A stretch of 64,000 bases of DNA from Anopheles merus (GCF_017562075.2 NC_054082.1:33077148-33141147), one strand, 5' to 3'; positions 12,905 to 25,926 are shown, counted from the stretch's first letter. The notes: generated by a model from the letters alone, not told the origin. Made by a program: numbers and translations.

Positions 12905-14024
12905 TCAGTATCCGGCAAAGCTGAACGTCTGCTGGGACGGTTGAAAGTCGCCATAGTTGTGGTTGGCTGCCACCTCAATCTCCCCGCTGTTAATCTCATC
13001 CTCCGACGAGGCAAGCTCGTGCTGCTGCTGGTGCTGATGCTGCTTGCCAATCGATTTCGTGCTCGGACCGGCCTTACCGATCTTGGCCTGCAGCGTGTGG
13101 CTGCCGTGATCGATCGATTGGGCCACGTGCACGAGCGGGATGGCGGCGTGGGCTGCCGCTTCCGCCGCATTGTTCTGCGCTTCCTGGGCCGACGCGGCCG
13201 CCTTGTGGGCCGCCTCCTGCGTTGCCTCAAAGTCAACGCGGGCCGCATTCAGCTGCTCCTCCAGCGCTTCGACGCGCTGCTTGGCCGTACCGACCATCTG
13301 CGTTTGGGAGGCAAGCTCGGCCGCCGCCTCGCTAGCGCTCTGCTGTGCGTGTTCCGCCGCCACCTGCGCATTGTTCAGGGCGGACTGGAGCACCTGCACG
13401 TGGTTGAGCGCCTGCTGGGCTGCGTGCTGGGCCGCCTTGGCCGATCGTTTCGCTTGCTGGAGCTGCTGGATCTCGGCATCGAGCGCCTGGTGCGCCTCGA
13501 GGCTTTGCTGCTCCAGTCCCTGCAGCAGCACGTGCTTCCCGGCGAGGGCGGCCTGTGCCGTGGCGGCTGCCTGGGAAGCCGCCTGCGCGAGTGTGTTCTG
13601 CGCCACGTACGCAGCCTGCTTGGCTGCGGCATGCTGGTTAGCGACGGCCGAGTTGGCCTGATCGGCGGAACCCTGGGCGATCGAGCGGAGCCCACTGCCG
13701 GCACTGTAGCCCGATTTCGGTGAGTAGCTGCTGCCACCGTACAGGTGGCTACCGCTGCTGCTGCCGCCACCGCCACCCGAGAGTCCCGATTCGTACTCGT
13801 AGTCGTAGTCCTTCTTGCGGTCGACGGTCGAACGGGCCGCGATGCCATCTACCCGAGAGGAGGAGAGAGAACATCAAAAACGTGGCGAAAATTAAGCAAA
13901 TTCAAATGCGATTGAGTATGTATGTGTATGTGTGTGTGCATACACACGGAATTCTCTATACCGTACCGATAGCGATCAGGCAAACCACCAATCCAACGGT
14001 GAGGGCGACGTTAACGGACTTCAT
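12905..14024 (-). CDS. Secreted Ala-rich coiled-coil protein, DUF745 family
   Basis: Two coding exons: 14024-13967 (58 nt) and 13848-12905 (stop TGA). The donor is GTACGG and the acceptor GGGTAG; the split codon gives Asp, and the product is 333 residues. The N-terminus MKSVNVALTVGLVVCLIAI followed by DGIAA is a clear signal peptide. Next come a charged Tyr-rich stretch (KKDYDYEYES), a Gly/Ser linker, then from about residue 85 to 250 a long Ala/Gln/Glu heptad-like region (NTLAQAASQAAATAQAALAG, VEALEEQLNAARVDFEATQE). A His/Gln-rich, acidic tail ends in FAGY. This composition matches the insect-specific DUF745 family, known from Drosophila proteins of unknown function. An AG acceptor just upstream of the ATG (near 14064) suggests a 5' UTR intron. 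Secretion is inferred; the molecular role is unknown. Confidence 0.85.
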
Positions 14025-14508
14025 GGTGGCGTTGGGGGTCGCGTCCACGGTCTCTGCGGAAGCTGCAAGTGAAATGCAAACCGAAAACGGAACTCGTTAC
14101 TCGACGGTGGTGGCGGGCAAAGGTGGCGAAAATGTGGTTCGTGTACGTGTGTATGTGTGTGTCTGTTCGTTTATGCATGTCCGGAAAGTTGCGCAATGGT
14201 GTTACTTTTGCTGTTTCGTGTACGATTTGCGGAGAAAGGGATTGGGATTTCGGGAGGCAAGGAATTATGGCACGATTTTGCGAATGATTTAATAGCTACA
14301 ATTACATGAGTAAGATCATGATTGATTGATGGGTTATTTTTTTTTTTTAGAAGCATGAATATGATTACACCAGTGTTTGTTTTCAGGGACAATCCACCGT
14401 GTCACCGTGCCGGATCTTGGCTTAAACTTTGAGGAAATAAATGAATTAAAGCTATTAAATTAATAATTGCAGAAAGAGAAACTAATTTAAATTGAATTTC
14501 TTTGATAA

Positions 14509-14712
14509 CATGGTTTTCCAAAGGTTTTCGTAGTAGTGGGACACTTCCTTTCTTATAGGAAGTGAACTTCATGCGACATTGGACATTGGACTTCTATTGG
14601 AATTGTCAAACAAGGGTTTTATATATTCTAATTCCTATTAGATAATGATTATTTCAAGTAAGAAGGAGCCAGCAAAGTGCCCTACAGCTATGAGAACTTC
14701 TGGAAAACCCTG
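14509..14712. mobile_element. MITE with CAGGGTTTTCC ends, copy B
   Basis: About 204 bp, related to copies A and C. The right end TGGAAAACCCTG is followed by TA (14713-14714). The left end is eroded (CATGGTTTTCC). Shared internal blocks include GTGGGACACTTCCTTTC and AAGAAGGAGCCAG. It is the shortest copy, with an internal deletion. Confidence 0.75.
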
Positions 14713-14932
14713 TAATTTTTGCATTTTCCACTGACACTGTTTGGAAAGCCTAAAGCGGCTCTAAATTAAAGCTTTGTTTTCAATAATTCAATGAGAATTG
14801 ACGATCAGCATGTAAAGACACTGCCTTTAAAAGTAATTTGAACGATCCTTGTAGAACACTAAAGCCCTCAATTGCACAAACGCGTTTAACCCATACGATC
14901 ACTTCCATGCCTCAACTAGTGTTGAAACAGAA

Positions 14933-14975
14933 GAGAGAGAGAGAGAGAGAGAGAGTAAGAGAGAGAGAGAGAGAT
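14933..14975. repeat. (GA)n microsatellite
   Basis: GA repeat with one interruption (GTAA) in non-coding sequence upstream of the DUF745 gene. Confidence 0.95.
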
Positions 14976-15884
14976 AAAACAGAAAAACAATAAATGATTT
15001 TCACCCGCAATTGCAAAAGCTATAGCTCTACCGTTACTTATCACACGTGCCCACGGGCAAGGTAAAGATCGAAAGCTCCCCCTGTATCGTGTCTATCGTG
15101 TACACTTTCCCGCGTAGTGGAAAGCATATTGTTTGCTTTTTTGCTTTTGTTTGTCCTCAAAAAGAGACAAACGCCTACAAAACAGTGGAAGAAACCACTG
15201 GAGAAGCGCGTTCCGAAGCGCCTCTCTTCCTATTCCCAACAGCCACAATAAACCCTACGGCCCAACCGCTTTACTACTAAATCGTCCGCATAATCGATCG
15301 TAGTGGGCCATGAAAACGAATCAATTAAACACCGCTCGTGTGTAGTACTACACCCAAAATCTCGCCACACCAAAAACGCGCTCTAATCTTGGGCCCGCTT
15401 TTGGTCAGGGTTGCATAATGAAGTGTAATAAAACATCAAAAGATGAAAGAAGCAACAACAACAAAAAAAAACAACAGTATTGTTACAATACACATTATAT
15501 CATTATTATCGATCGACACGGACGCTATATGGCGATCGGGTGGAACTGGTTCGATTAGCTTTGATTGATCTACCCCCAGCGTCCAGACGGCCCAACAATG
15601 GGGAAGCCCTGGACAATCCGGCCGCTTCGGTAGGACGGAGTGGGAGACATGGAAATGGAAATCTTTGCCAAATAAAAACACAAAAAGACCAGCATCACGC
15701 AGCACGGTACAACATGATGCTGAACCGGGAGAAATTAGGCGTTACAGTTTGACGTCAGTTAGTTGGTATGAGGCGGTTTTTACTTGTCTTACAGCACACC
15801 TTTCCGGTGATTTTAAAAGGACTGATTAATACGCTTGCCTAATGATCGTTTGAATTGCACGTTTTAGCTACTTCAAGCGCATTA

Positions 15885-16128
15885 CAGGGTTTCCCAGGGG
15901 TGCTCATAGTTGTGGGACACTTCGTTGAATCTTTCGTATAGGAAGTGAACCTCATATGATGGCAATTGGTCTCTATGGTACCCTTTCCGGACAGGAGCAT
16001 TGGAAATTGCTATTGGATTTGTCCAACAAGAGTGCTACAGAGTCCAATTCCAATTAGACGAAGTTAATTTCAGTTAAGAAAGAGTCAATAAAGTGTCGCA
16101 CCACTATGAGAACTGCTGGAAAACCCTG
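15885..16128. mobile_element. MITE with CAGGGTTTTCC ends, copy C
   Basis: 244 bp. Left end CAGGGTTTCCCAGG preceded by TA (15883-15884); right end TGGAAAACCCTG followed by TG, one base off a TA duplication. Shares GTTGTGGGACACTTC and AAAGAGTCAATAAAGTGT with copy A. No coding capacity. Confidence 0.85.
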
Positions 16129-17288
16129 TGGAAGTGCCATGAAACAAGTCCAATACATTGTTTGTCATTTAAAAACGAACAAACGACGAACCTTTCAAAA
16201 CCATCTTTTAAAGGCAAAAAACTTAGCAAACAGCTCATGCCAATCAGTGCATGGCCGTTTGGCCGTTGTTAGAGATGACTGTTAAGGCCCTATGAAGAGG
16301 AGCCCCCGCAACAAATGTCCGGAGTGTAATGGACTTTCGCACTTTCACCTGTGTACATTGCACAGGCCTCCTTCACCTCCTTTGCGCGCCCGATGAGCCG
16401 CTTAATGTTGTTGTTTTTTTTTCGGCACCCCCGGAAAGCGGTCGGAAGTCACCGGTGTGGGCGCCCAATTCCGGCCATTTCCCCACTTTGTGCAAATGGC
16501 AAAGGTGGTTTTTTTTGTGTGCCAATGCAGTTCCTCAGGCTTGCGTTTTGCGATGAGTTTTTTTGGCTTTGCTTTGCTACCGATTCCGATATTTATGACG
16601 TGCCATGAAATGCGTCGAAAAGCGTTACTGACCGGTGGAAAGCCGGCCTGTGTTTTGTTTTTGGCGTTTGATGCATGGCATCTGGTGGTACCACAACGAG
16701 CAAAAAATATATGCCAGGTGGGGAAGGAGAAACAGAAAGAGAGTTTAGTTGGTTTGCAGCGAAACTGTTACACAACAACACTCCCCGCCGATCACCATCA
16801 ACTCTCCATCTGGGGGGAAGACGATCCAGTAATGCTGATCGACCGATGATCGATATATGATGATTCACCGCCCCTAAAATGGTCCGTTATTACTATGTTA
16901 CAAAACGCATATTTTGGGTGATGCGAAACAGCCGAAAAGAGCCGGAACGGTCGCATGAAAACTGATCATGCTAACACACAGCGGTTACTGAGAAATAATG
17001 ATTTTTTATTCTTTTTTTTTTCAAATATAATGTGAACGAGGAAGAAGGAAGCGTTTCTTTTTCTTTTAATTGAATACTTAAAATGTGCTCCATTAAGTTG
17101 ATTTAACACACACGCAATACAGCCAAAATGGGACAACTGATTGCGGCATTATGGACCGTTGCTTTGTGGCAATGCATTTTGGGTAGCAAATTTGCCATTT
17201 GAAAACAATCTCTTCTTCCCTAGCAAATTGTTTTGAATGTATTGCAATTTTGTTGATTGTTTTATTATACCAATAAAATGGATAAATA

Positions 17289-17644
17289 CAGTGGAACGCC
17301 ATCAGGGCTCGACCTCGCCCGGATACTGGAAAAATACGAATAATGAGTCAAAGTGTAAATTTTATCTCAAATTCCTGAATTTGTTTTGAGTTTTTTTATT
17401 ATGTTGGTGAAACCTAGTAAATTTTTATTATCTTCATGTTTTGCGTCAAGAATATTTGAAATTTGCCTTGAATTATAGCGTTTTCTGTTATGACAATGTG
17501 CTCTGATAACCGCTTTTTTTGTTTTCAAATATCATCCTCAGTTCGAAATGTCATCTTTGTATTGGACTTTCGTTTCTCAACAGCCAAATAAACAAATAAA
17601 CGAATAGCCGGATAAAAGGTACCCGAATAAACGGCGCTCTACTA
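17289..17644 (-). mobile_element. TA-flanked CAGTGGAGCG-type element, uninterrupted copy
   Basis: A 356-bp element in reverse orientation to the copy at 24433-25135. Left terminus CAGTGGAACGCC preceded by TA; the right terminus, reverse-complemented, reads TAGTAGAGCGCCGTTTATTC, slightly eroded. Shared inner blocks include GGGCGAGGTC, ATTATTCG and GTTGAGAAA. The TA target and CAGTGGA ends resemble pogo/Tigger-like non-autonomous elements. It serves as the pre-insertion reference for the nested copy. Confidence 0.75.
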
Positions 17645-18267
17645 TCATATCAATTAAATAGAACGGATTTTACTTTATTCGTAAACGAGCTTTTTACATG
17701 ATCAAATGTTGGTTGAATGATTTAATGCTCAAAGCATACAAGTAAAAAAAAAAAAACAAAAAATTAACAGCACTTCAATTACACTATTGTAATTTAGTAA
17801 CAACTAAAATTATTTTTTTAATACGACGTAAAACTACCTCAGACTCAACAGGGGCAGTTAAATTTCATTGTAAACATTATTGTACCGCAGGTAACATATC
17901 TAACTATTAATCGAAAACCTGATTTACACTAAACTCTACATACCACAAATGTAATTACTCCGGAATACGTTGCTCAAACAGCACCGATACACACAGCACA
18001 ACAAATTGCGTTCGTTCACTTTTCTCCGTATCTGTATCGATCACAAACCACCCACAGCGGTAGTACCACTTCCGGCGTTAATTATGCTCAACGAGCGAAC
18101 TGCACAGCGATAATATAGTGACCGAATTGCAAACAAAGCACACGGTAACACACTGCAAACTGCACGAAGCAAACGCACCAACCGAGAGATGTACTTGACC
18201 ACAACCACCGTCCTATCAATCGAACCGACAAATCGCTAATGCTGCCTTCCGACTTCGATCGGGCGCA

Positions 18268-18275
18268 TTTTTATA
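18268..18275 (-). promoter_or_regulatory. Candidate TATA box with upstream GAGA tract
   Basis: TATAAAAA on the minus strand would place a start near 18244. About 210 bp upstream on the same strand is a long (GA)n tract (18483-18534), the kind of sequence bound by GAGA factor. The nearest downstream minus-strand gene is the DUF745 gene, whose ATG lies 4.2 kb away behind a likely 5' UTR acceptor. The link is inference. Confidence 0.35.
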
Positions 18276-18458
18276 GATGCACCACAAACCAACAGCAAGC
18301 CTACCTCCCTTTTCGGTTCGTCTTGGACGTGCGAAAAAAAAAACCGGCAGCAGCAGCTGTAGGACGAGACAAAAAAAAACCAAACCACAGCAAGCTGTGC
18401 GCTGCTATCTTTGCCCGGTTTCGCTCATCGGGTTTTGTTTTGCTTCGATCGTTTTCCA

Positions 18459-18487
18459 CTACCACCACCACCACCACCACCACTCTC

Positions 18488-18534
<47 letters not shown>
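18459..18534. repeat. (CCA)n and (CT)n compound microsatellite
   Basis: About eight CCA units run into a CT tract of about 50 bp. On the minus strand it reads as GAGA repeats followed by TGG units. Confidence 0.95.
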
Positions 18535-18538
<4 letters not shown>

Positions 18539-18539
18539 A

Positions 18540-21500
18540 GGTTCCGCAAGGCTTACTACGCACGAATTGGATGTGTGAAAAACGGGAGATGAATTGAAAT
18601 GGCAACTGCACAGCGCTTGCCGGTTGCTTCTCGCTTTGCTTCGGCTTTTCCCCGCACAAACACACGCACCCGCGTTTTTGCTTCCACAGTTTGCCACCTC
18701 ACCCCCTCCTCTCCTCGACTGGTTGATAGTTTTTCCCGTTCGTTGGTTAGTTCGTTCGTGCAGTTCCTTTCACCGGCCGGGTGGGGTGACCACTTCGGCA
18801 CACACAGAGAGGCACGTGCTGCCGAAAAAAACGAAAGCGATGACTCCACCACCGTCCAGCAGCACTATGGGGGGGGTTGGGTGGTCGTGGAAGTGGAAGT
18901 GCATAATTATTGTTACAAAAAAAGATTTTCATACGAGAATATAATCTATGCTGAAGTGCTCCTTAGCCGCTGCTAAATTGATGTAATTTTCGTCCATCCA
19001 ATTACTAAACTAAAGATCCAGTTTTTCTCAGGCAAATATCCTTACATCGTAACTGTAGATTGCAATGTAGATTGCAATGAAATCTGAGGATTGCTCCATT
19101 CGTAGAGGATGGATTTATCACAGTCATGATATCTTTACGAATCGTCCCGAATTTCATTAACACTTAAGAGCATACCTTTCAACCACATCTCTCTCCACAG
19201 TCCGAACAAAGCAATACTATTTATGTACGGACGACTGATAGGCACTTCAGTTTATGTTCATGGTTGAAACTGAACTGCGCTAAATTAGTTAACGTAACAT
19301 CATGTTGAAATGTATAAAAATTGCGAAAACTGGAGTATGTATTTCTCTAGGTGATCTTAATCAAGTTGCCCTTGGTTTGGTTGTGCTGATAGTTGGGCGA
19401 ACATTTTGGAACGTTTCAAGCGATCATTCGATTTCTTAGATTGAATTAATCATTCAGGTTTAATACTCCTAACTTATTCTCATCCTCAAATGTATATACC
19501 GTAAACGCTATTTTTTTAAATCCCCCCCAGGTGTTGCATATATGTCCCACACGATCCTCACCGTGCCGAACGCATGCAAATGATCTCCTCGTGTGCGATC
19601 ACAGTTCTTCAAGTACACACACACAAACCACAATCGAGCCAAGAAAATCAAGAAAACAAGGTGTCAGAAGAGAGGAGCGTCCTGACTTTTAAGCCGTTCC
19701 GGATTGCGACGAGCACGCATTGCGATTCAAAATTTGACCGGGTAAGTGTGCGCCCGGTAAAACATGAACTTCCTTAGTCCGCGTGTGCAGACCCCATCCC
19801 AAACCATTTCCGCAGACACACACACACACGTACAAGAAAGGCGTCATAAAACCGCGAAAAAGGGGGTTTGTTTTTTGTTTTCGATTGTTTTGTGCATTCG
19901 TTGCAGGGGTTGGTTTGAAGCTCCCGGGCGTAGACTTCGAGGGTCCACGAGCACCCTTTTGTTTGTGTTTTGCTTCGCGCGATCGCGATCTTGCCGTGTA
20001 CGTGCAGAGGGTTTGGTTCGATTGTTTCGACTGCACCCATACGCACGGCACTGCATCCTCTCGATAAGATAACTTCACTTAAATTCGTTTCCCCTTACAA
20101 ACGCGTGAAATTCATCCCAAAAGGAAGCCCATTTTCCAAACAAGCGCCCGGTTTCGTTTGATCATTAAATTTTGCACACACACTGAAGCCCTCGTAAGAA
20201 GACCACTCACCATGTACTTCTGCCCCAACCATAAAAGAGAGAAAAAGCAAACGGTTCCGGCATCTTCAATCATAGGAAAATAACGCTCGGACATTATGGC
20301 CGGGACGATCGTAGCTTTGCTAATCTTATCGGTAAAGCTCCAGCAAACGGGGTGCCCAACCAAACGAGGTGCGAAAAAAGCGAAAACCAAATAATAGCAG
20401 TAGCAGCAGCAGCAGCTACAGAAAGAAACTAGCCAAACAAACGTTTCTCCGTCCAGCCGGAAAACTAGCGCCAAAGGGATGCACATGATTACATGAGGGT
20501 TGCTGATGTTGTTTATCCTATTGCGCAATCCGCAGCGTGTGGCGCATCCGTACGGCGCATTGTCGCGCCAGAGCTGTTAACGGTGCCGCCGTCCGCCTGG
20601 TCACCGTTCACTACTGGTTCATGAAAACATGTACGTACGTTTTTTGTTCCCCCCGTTCCACACTGATAGTGTATGTGTGGCGCGTGTGATTGACTTCAAT
20701 TCGATTCCTAATTCCCCAAATCTTTTAAGCGTTCGTTACACCGTACGGGGCGTCGTGAACGCCACCCATTTGAGCAGTTCCACTGTCCATACTTCAAACC
20801 GGTGCACACCATTTGGACATAAAGGGAGGAAGCAAACAACACATTACCCCCGGTAGGGTGTAGTGGATAATACGCGCGCGATAAATGTTTATCTCAGGGG
20901 AAATAGTACTTGATTAATGATTGCTCTGCCGGGGATGCTGATGATAATGATGATGATGGGGCGTAGTGGCGTTTCGTAACATTTGCCCAAAATGTTGTGT
21001 ACTTTCTGGCGTACTTAGGAGCTGTCCGATTGTTATGATCACGGCGCACCATAATAATAATGCTTACTTCAACGCCACCATGGCGTTTATTAGAGAGACT
21101 ATTGGAGTATCTGTGTATCCGTCGCACCACTCTGGCGGTTGGTTGGATCTCCCCTGGGGATCTTATCACGTACACACGAGTATGATAGTGATCTTGGATC
21201 AGGAAATTGTATCACGTTCTCTTTCGTTGCTGACCCAATTCTTATGATATAGGAGTGAAATTGGAGCAATCGTTGCTAGCATTTCACAACAACGACTCGG
21301 AGTTACTTGCAATTCTGGAAGCGAAATTGCAATGTGATGCAAGGCGCCAAGAAGTAACTAGCAAAACTGGCTATTTATTTATGTTGATCAACCATGCGAT
21401 CAAAAGTACGTGCCGAATTACATTCGCCAAGCATCAAGCCGGCAAATTTAGCTGATATCTTTCCTGGATGGATGAAGGGATACGATCATCTCAATCCCTG

Positions 21501-24430
21501 AGATACTAACAGATCACGGCTGTCTAATGCAACAGGCAAAGATTAAGACATAGAATTTAAGATCATGGACTTGCTTTTTGATGTAATAGTTTCATAGGAA
21601 AGGATAGGACGATCCTTCCATTTACTGGACTGCGTTCCCTATCCTGATGTAAGTGGCCTATCCTGAAAGTAAGTGGCACATAGCGCAAAGACCGTCCGAA
21701 TAAAAAGAACTTGGTAATCTGATTACAATCATGGCTTTAAGAACCTAGAATGGACCGTCCCCCCGTAGCAAGGGCGGATAGTCAGCAGACTGGGTGGTAC
21801 TGAATAAGTGGGAGACGTTACGCCACACAGAAGAATTGGATAACATATACGCTTGCAGTGCCAAAGAAGGAGGAAAAGTTGTAAGGAGATTCAATATATA
21901 TATTGCTTAAAAAATTTTAAGATACAATCTTATGCATATTCCAATTAAGTGTTGGATTTAATGAAATCTTGTTAAATTGCTTCTTGAACCATTATAGATC
22001 TTTAATATTAATTGCAACCCTGTTCCACTTTGACTGATAGGCTCTGATGGCCTTGAACATTGGCCTTTCCGAAGAAAGTCACGTGAAACGATAACGTATA
22101 AATTATTCATTTCCAACTCTAAAAGGCTTACTAAAAGGCTTATGAGTATGTTTTCACTCATCAAAACAATTGATAATTTTCGGCTTTTGATTCACATTTT
22201 CGCACTACCGCACTACGTCATCCAGTCCCAGGTAAGAAGGTGACGATAATGATCGCGCATCGCACAACCAAACGGCTTCGCAAAATTGAATTGCCAACTC
22301 AACTGGTTTGTATCACGAACCTCAAAGATACACATGTCTTTTTTTAGATAAACATACACCGTTAAATGCATTGTATGGTTCCAATCATAACGCGGTGTAA
22401 ATAACACAGCTTATGGTGGAAAATGAAAGTGATTGCCTTTAAATATGCTCTACACGTTTTATAAGCTCACGGGCGTTGTGGCGGTGTGTTAAATAAGGGT
22501 GTAACATTAATTAAATTAACCATCCAAGAAATGCTATGCTGGAGGTAGAATTGAAGGGGCAAAGAATAATTCCAGGCCCCTCACATTGTAAGCCACGGTC
22601 CATTCCACTTCCTCCGCAGCATAGATGCATTCATTTCCTGCCGCTGGCCAAATTATGCCGAAACTTCACTTCACTTTTTCGGTGCGTGTTTCGCCGGGTT
22701 ATTTATTTGATGCAATTATTTTGCCGTTACCTTTCGGCTCGTCTAATGCGTGGGTTGGTTCTTGGTTGGTACAAAAATAACACACATCTAGCCGCGAACG
22801 ACGACGGGGCACATCGACGGCCAACAGCTCGATTGCACAACCAAAGGGAAGTAGTAGCACCAAATGGGTTTAGCAGTGCGTAGCATGCTTAGTAATTTAT
22901 TTCGCACTGGAATAGCACACATTTATAGTTAAATGTATCTGTGGAAGCTACCGGTAAGTCTAAATCGGGAAGGAAATTTGGATGCGATCCTTTAACTGAA
23001 GCATTCTTAGTTATGGGAATTTGCATAAAGATCTTTTAGATTTCGTACAGGATCTTCTCGTTCAGGACGATTGCCAACAAGTACACACCAGAGCACAGAC
23101 CAGAGTCCAAAATCTTCAGTTAATTAGAAATATCAATACATCATATCTCGGATAGATCGACACGGAACATTGGTTGAACGTTTTCCGGTTGACCTGTGGC
23201 GCGTGTGAGCCCTTTCGAATGAATCTGCATCTAACCATCGGACCGAGGGCGTTGGACCGCTGACGTTGACCATTACTGAGCCTCAGTAGTTACCCTGTTC
23301 CGTTACGTCAGGAGTAGTAGTAGTAGTCTCGAACACAAAGGCACCCGCTAGGCCATCCTTTCCTTCGTATCATCCGATCATACACGGTGGCGCGGTGGCA
23401 TCGGTAATTCGGATGTTTGAAAATGTTTGCCAGCCCTTATCGCTTAAATGCAACTCAAACCGAGCGCAACATCCACCCGCCATCCCTTGGATGTGTAGAT
23501 AACGCTCGGTTACGGGTTTTCTTTCGCACCCTTTCGATACCTTTCTATTTCACTTGTCGGGGGGTCATTTTAATACAATTTTCCATATACATGAACCTCT
23601 GTCCGACACATGGATGCTTCGGTTGGGTAAGTTTGGAGATTGTATCGTACAATAAAAAAAAACACAGGAGGAGACAAACAATCATCCAATCCATCTTCGG
23701 CGATCAATTAGATAATTGGCAAATGGTTTCATTTTCACTTTTCACGTATGTGTGTATGTGTGTGAGTTATGTTTCGGATCGATCGTGGATTATGGATGAA
23801 ATGTTGGTAGAGATCGAACGAGCAAGATCATGTGTGACTGAGTGTATAATGATTGAAAAGAAAAGTTAAAAAACAGCTCCTCTACCGACCAAAACAGCAG
23901 CGTCCGGCGCGGCCCAATCAGCCGGAATGAGGTGCAATCGAAGCGATTGATTGATTTGATAAAATTTTGCGTAATTTTCTTTTAATTCTCCTCTCCGTGC
24001 ATAACGGACAGGGGAGATGCGCGTTTGCAATGAAGTTCCACGAGGAGCATCCAGCCAATGGATATCATTAGTTTTGTTAACATAATTCAATTATCCTTCA
24101 TTAAATTAAAAAGTGGCAGTAATGATTGTAAACAGAGTTATGACCGACGTTCGGAGGTTTAGCATGACGATAAGCGCCTTTTTTGATAATAAACTGTACA
24201 GAAGACTGTAGTTTTATTATTTATTCGCCCCTAATTTCGCATTACGCCTAATGCTTGACACCAAATGGTTTGGTTACGTTTACTACCTTTAGCGTAATAA
24301 TCATCAATCCTACTGCCGAAATCGAGTGAAATAGTTTTCTAAGTAAACCATGTTGCAGAAGCAAAATAGCTAATAATACCAGTCGACATTTATCAGCAAT
24401 TAAATAACAAAATATGATTGAAAAAGATAT
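18540..24430. other. Non-coding spacer, no gene recognised
   Basis: Nearly 6 kb with only short, low-complexity or unsupported ORFs. I see no RNA gene or clear transposon, apart from a vague SINE-like fragment near 21742-21850. Small CAG-type and ATG-type simple repeats occur near 20400 and 20940. Confidence 0.5.
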
Positions 24431-24432
24431 TA

Positions 24433-25135
24433 CAGTGGAGCGCCGTTTATCCGGGTACCTTTTATCCGGCTTTCCGTTTATCCGTTCTGTTGAGAAATGA
24501 CAGTTCAATACAAAGGTGACATTGCATTATGAGGAGGATATTTGAAAAAGCGATTATAAGAGCATATTTCCATTACAAAAACAAACTAATTCATGGCAAA
24601 TTTCAAATATTCTCATTGGAAAAACATGAAATTAGTAACAACTGGGTTATTTTTATCAAAAAATAAGAAAATTTTCCAAGACTTAATCAGGAATTGGTGA
24701 TAAAATACAGTCATTATCCGATATACGCTATCGTACGGGACCGAGCGCAATAGCGTATCTCGAGTTTTCGCGTATAGCGGATTCCTATGGAAAAATAGTT
24801 TACACTACCGGTTCGAGGGTTGAAAAATATCGCCACAGAGTTTTGCATTAAAGTTTTTTGTTATACAATAGGTATCTTTTGCACAAATTTAATGAAAATG
24901 CATTAAGAACATTAAAGAAATTCAAAAAGAGCATAACATATTTCAAAAAATTAAAATATTTGCAAAAAACACATGGAGCTGTCAAATTTAAAGGAATCGC
25001 GTACTACGAATTCGCGTATATCGAGTATCGCGTACTGCGGATAATTCCTGTATATCATTTGACTCATTATCCGTGTTATTCGCATATTCGGGCGAGGTCA
25101 AGTCCCGAGAAGCCCGGATAAACGGCGCTCCACTG
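24433..25135 (+). mobile_element. TA-flanked CAGTGGAGCG-type element, interrupted copy
   Basis: 703 bp with near-perfect terminal inverted repeats: left CAGTGGAGCGCCGTTTATCC, right GGATAAACGGCGCTCCACTG. TA duplications sit at 24431-24432 and 25136-25137. Without the inner element (24708-25050 plus one TA) it is about 358 bp, matching the 356-bp copy at 17289-17644. It resembles a pogo/Tigger-type non-autonomous element and has no coding capacity. Confidence 0.9.
24708..25050. mobile_element. Inner TA-flanked inverted-repeat element (CAG..ATTATCCG)
   Basis: 343 bp with ends CAGTCATTATCCG and CGGATAATTCCTG and further inverted similarity (TACGC, TCGCGTATA, GATTCCT blocks). TA duplications are at 24706-24707 and 25051-25052. 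It sits inside the larger element and is absent from that family's other copy. It is non-coding. Confidence 0.8.
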
Positions 25136-25137
25136 TA

Positions 25138-25926
25138 TACTGGAACTATTTTTTTCTCGAAACATTCAAATATTTGGTTGGCGACTGTGCTCAAAATAAC
25201 AATTCGGGATGCCCTATCGCAAAAAAGAAACTAAGTTATATTTCAAAATTTCAAAATTACCATCTATATACTTAATTCCACATCTAAAATTCGCGCGTAA
25301 CTTTTTTCAATTTCGGCATTTTGATTATTTTTTCGTTTCCCACCAGCAACAGTAATTTTAAAATACAGATCAAACTTATTTGCAGGGGTAAGAATGATAC
25401 ATTTCAATTCGATTCCTACCCCCGCCAATGCGCTGTCACGTTGACTTACAGCTTTCTGCACACTTTGACCAAGGTTAACACAACACTCGCTGACTTTATT
25501 TACAAAAAAAGCTGCCGAAACAACGCGTCCGCCACTCTCGTATTTCGCCTGGCCGAGCATTGATAATTGATTTCCAGTTTTCATTATTTAAACACGTATT
25601 TGACCTTATGGTAATAGTTTTTGGAGGATATACCTCTAAATTCTTTTGTGTAACGAATGTTTTTAATTACGCCAAACTCAAATTCCATGCACAAATGGAC
25701 GTATACCTAGTGTGATTTGGTTATGCATAAGCGGTTTACAGTAAAGAAAGTGTAAAAAAGTGTATTTTTTCCCGATGAAACCCACTACAATTGATATTTA
25801 CACCTCGCCAGTGAACGAACGTAAAGCTACGATAAACTAATACGCAGAGAGCGACCCATCTCGACTCGAATAGAAAGTATCACCAATTCTCCAGTCCAAT
25901 CCGCCATCAACACAAACTGCACGAAC
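25138..25926. other. 5' flank of the first MTRR-like gene
   Basis: About 790 bp between the nested transposon and the ATG at 25927. There is no clear TATA box. The frame is open back to 25825 with no upstream ATG. A 106-residue minus-strand ORF (25264-25584) is not supported by any recognisable feature. Confidence 0.4.

Larger units (their letters stand above)
14066..18267. other. Spacer or 5' intron upstream of the DUF745 gene
   Basis: No coding exon was recognised. It contains a (GA)n run (14933-14975), two CAGGGTTTTCC elements (14509-14712, 15885-16128) and one CAGTGGAGCG-type element (17289-17644). If the TATA box near 18270 serves the DUF745 gene, most of this is a first intron. Confidence 0.4.

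Noticed and set aside
12848..13723. 291-codon and 173-codon open frames on the + strand opposite the DUF745 gene
   Set aside because: Mirror images of an Ala-rich coding sequence (Ala codons read as Gly, Arg, Cys or Ser); the minus-strand gene has a signal peptide, splice sites and family match.
19111..19140. TATCACAG, the miR-2/miR-13 seed
   Set aside because: Only the first eight bases match the family and there is no hairpin precursor around it.
21742..21850. SINE-like fragment (GACCGTCCCCCCGTAG)
   Set aside because: Slight resemblance to the SINE body at 41.5 kb but no box B, no tail and no target duplication; too diverged to call.
25264..25584. 106-codon minus-strand ORF upstream of MTRR-like paralog A
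   Set aside because: No recognisable motif or helix pattern, A/T-rich, contains a good internal GTAAGT donor, and sits beside transposon DNA; I could not support it as a gene.
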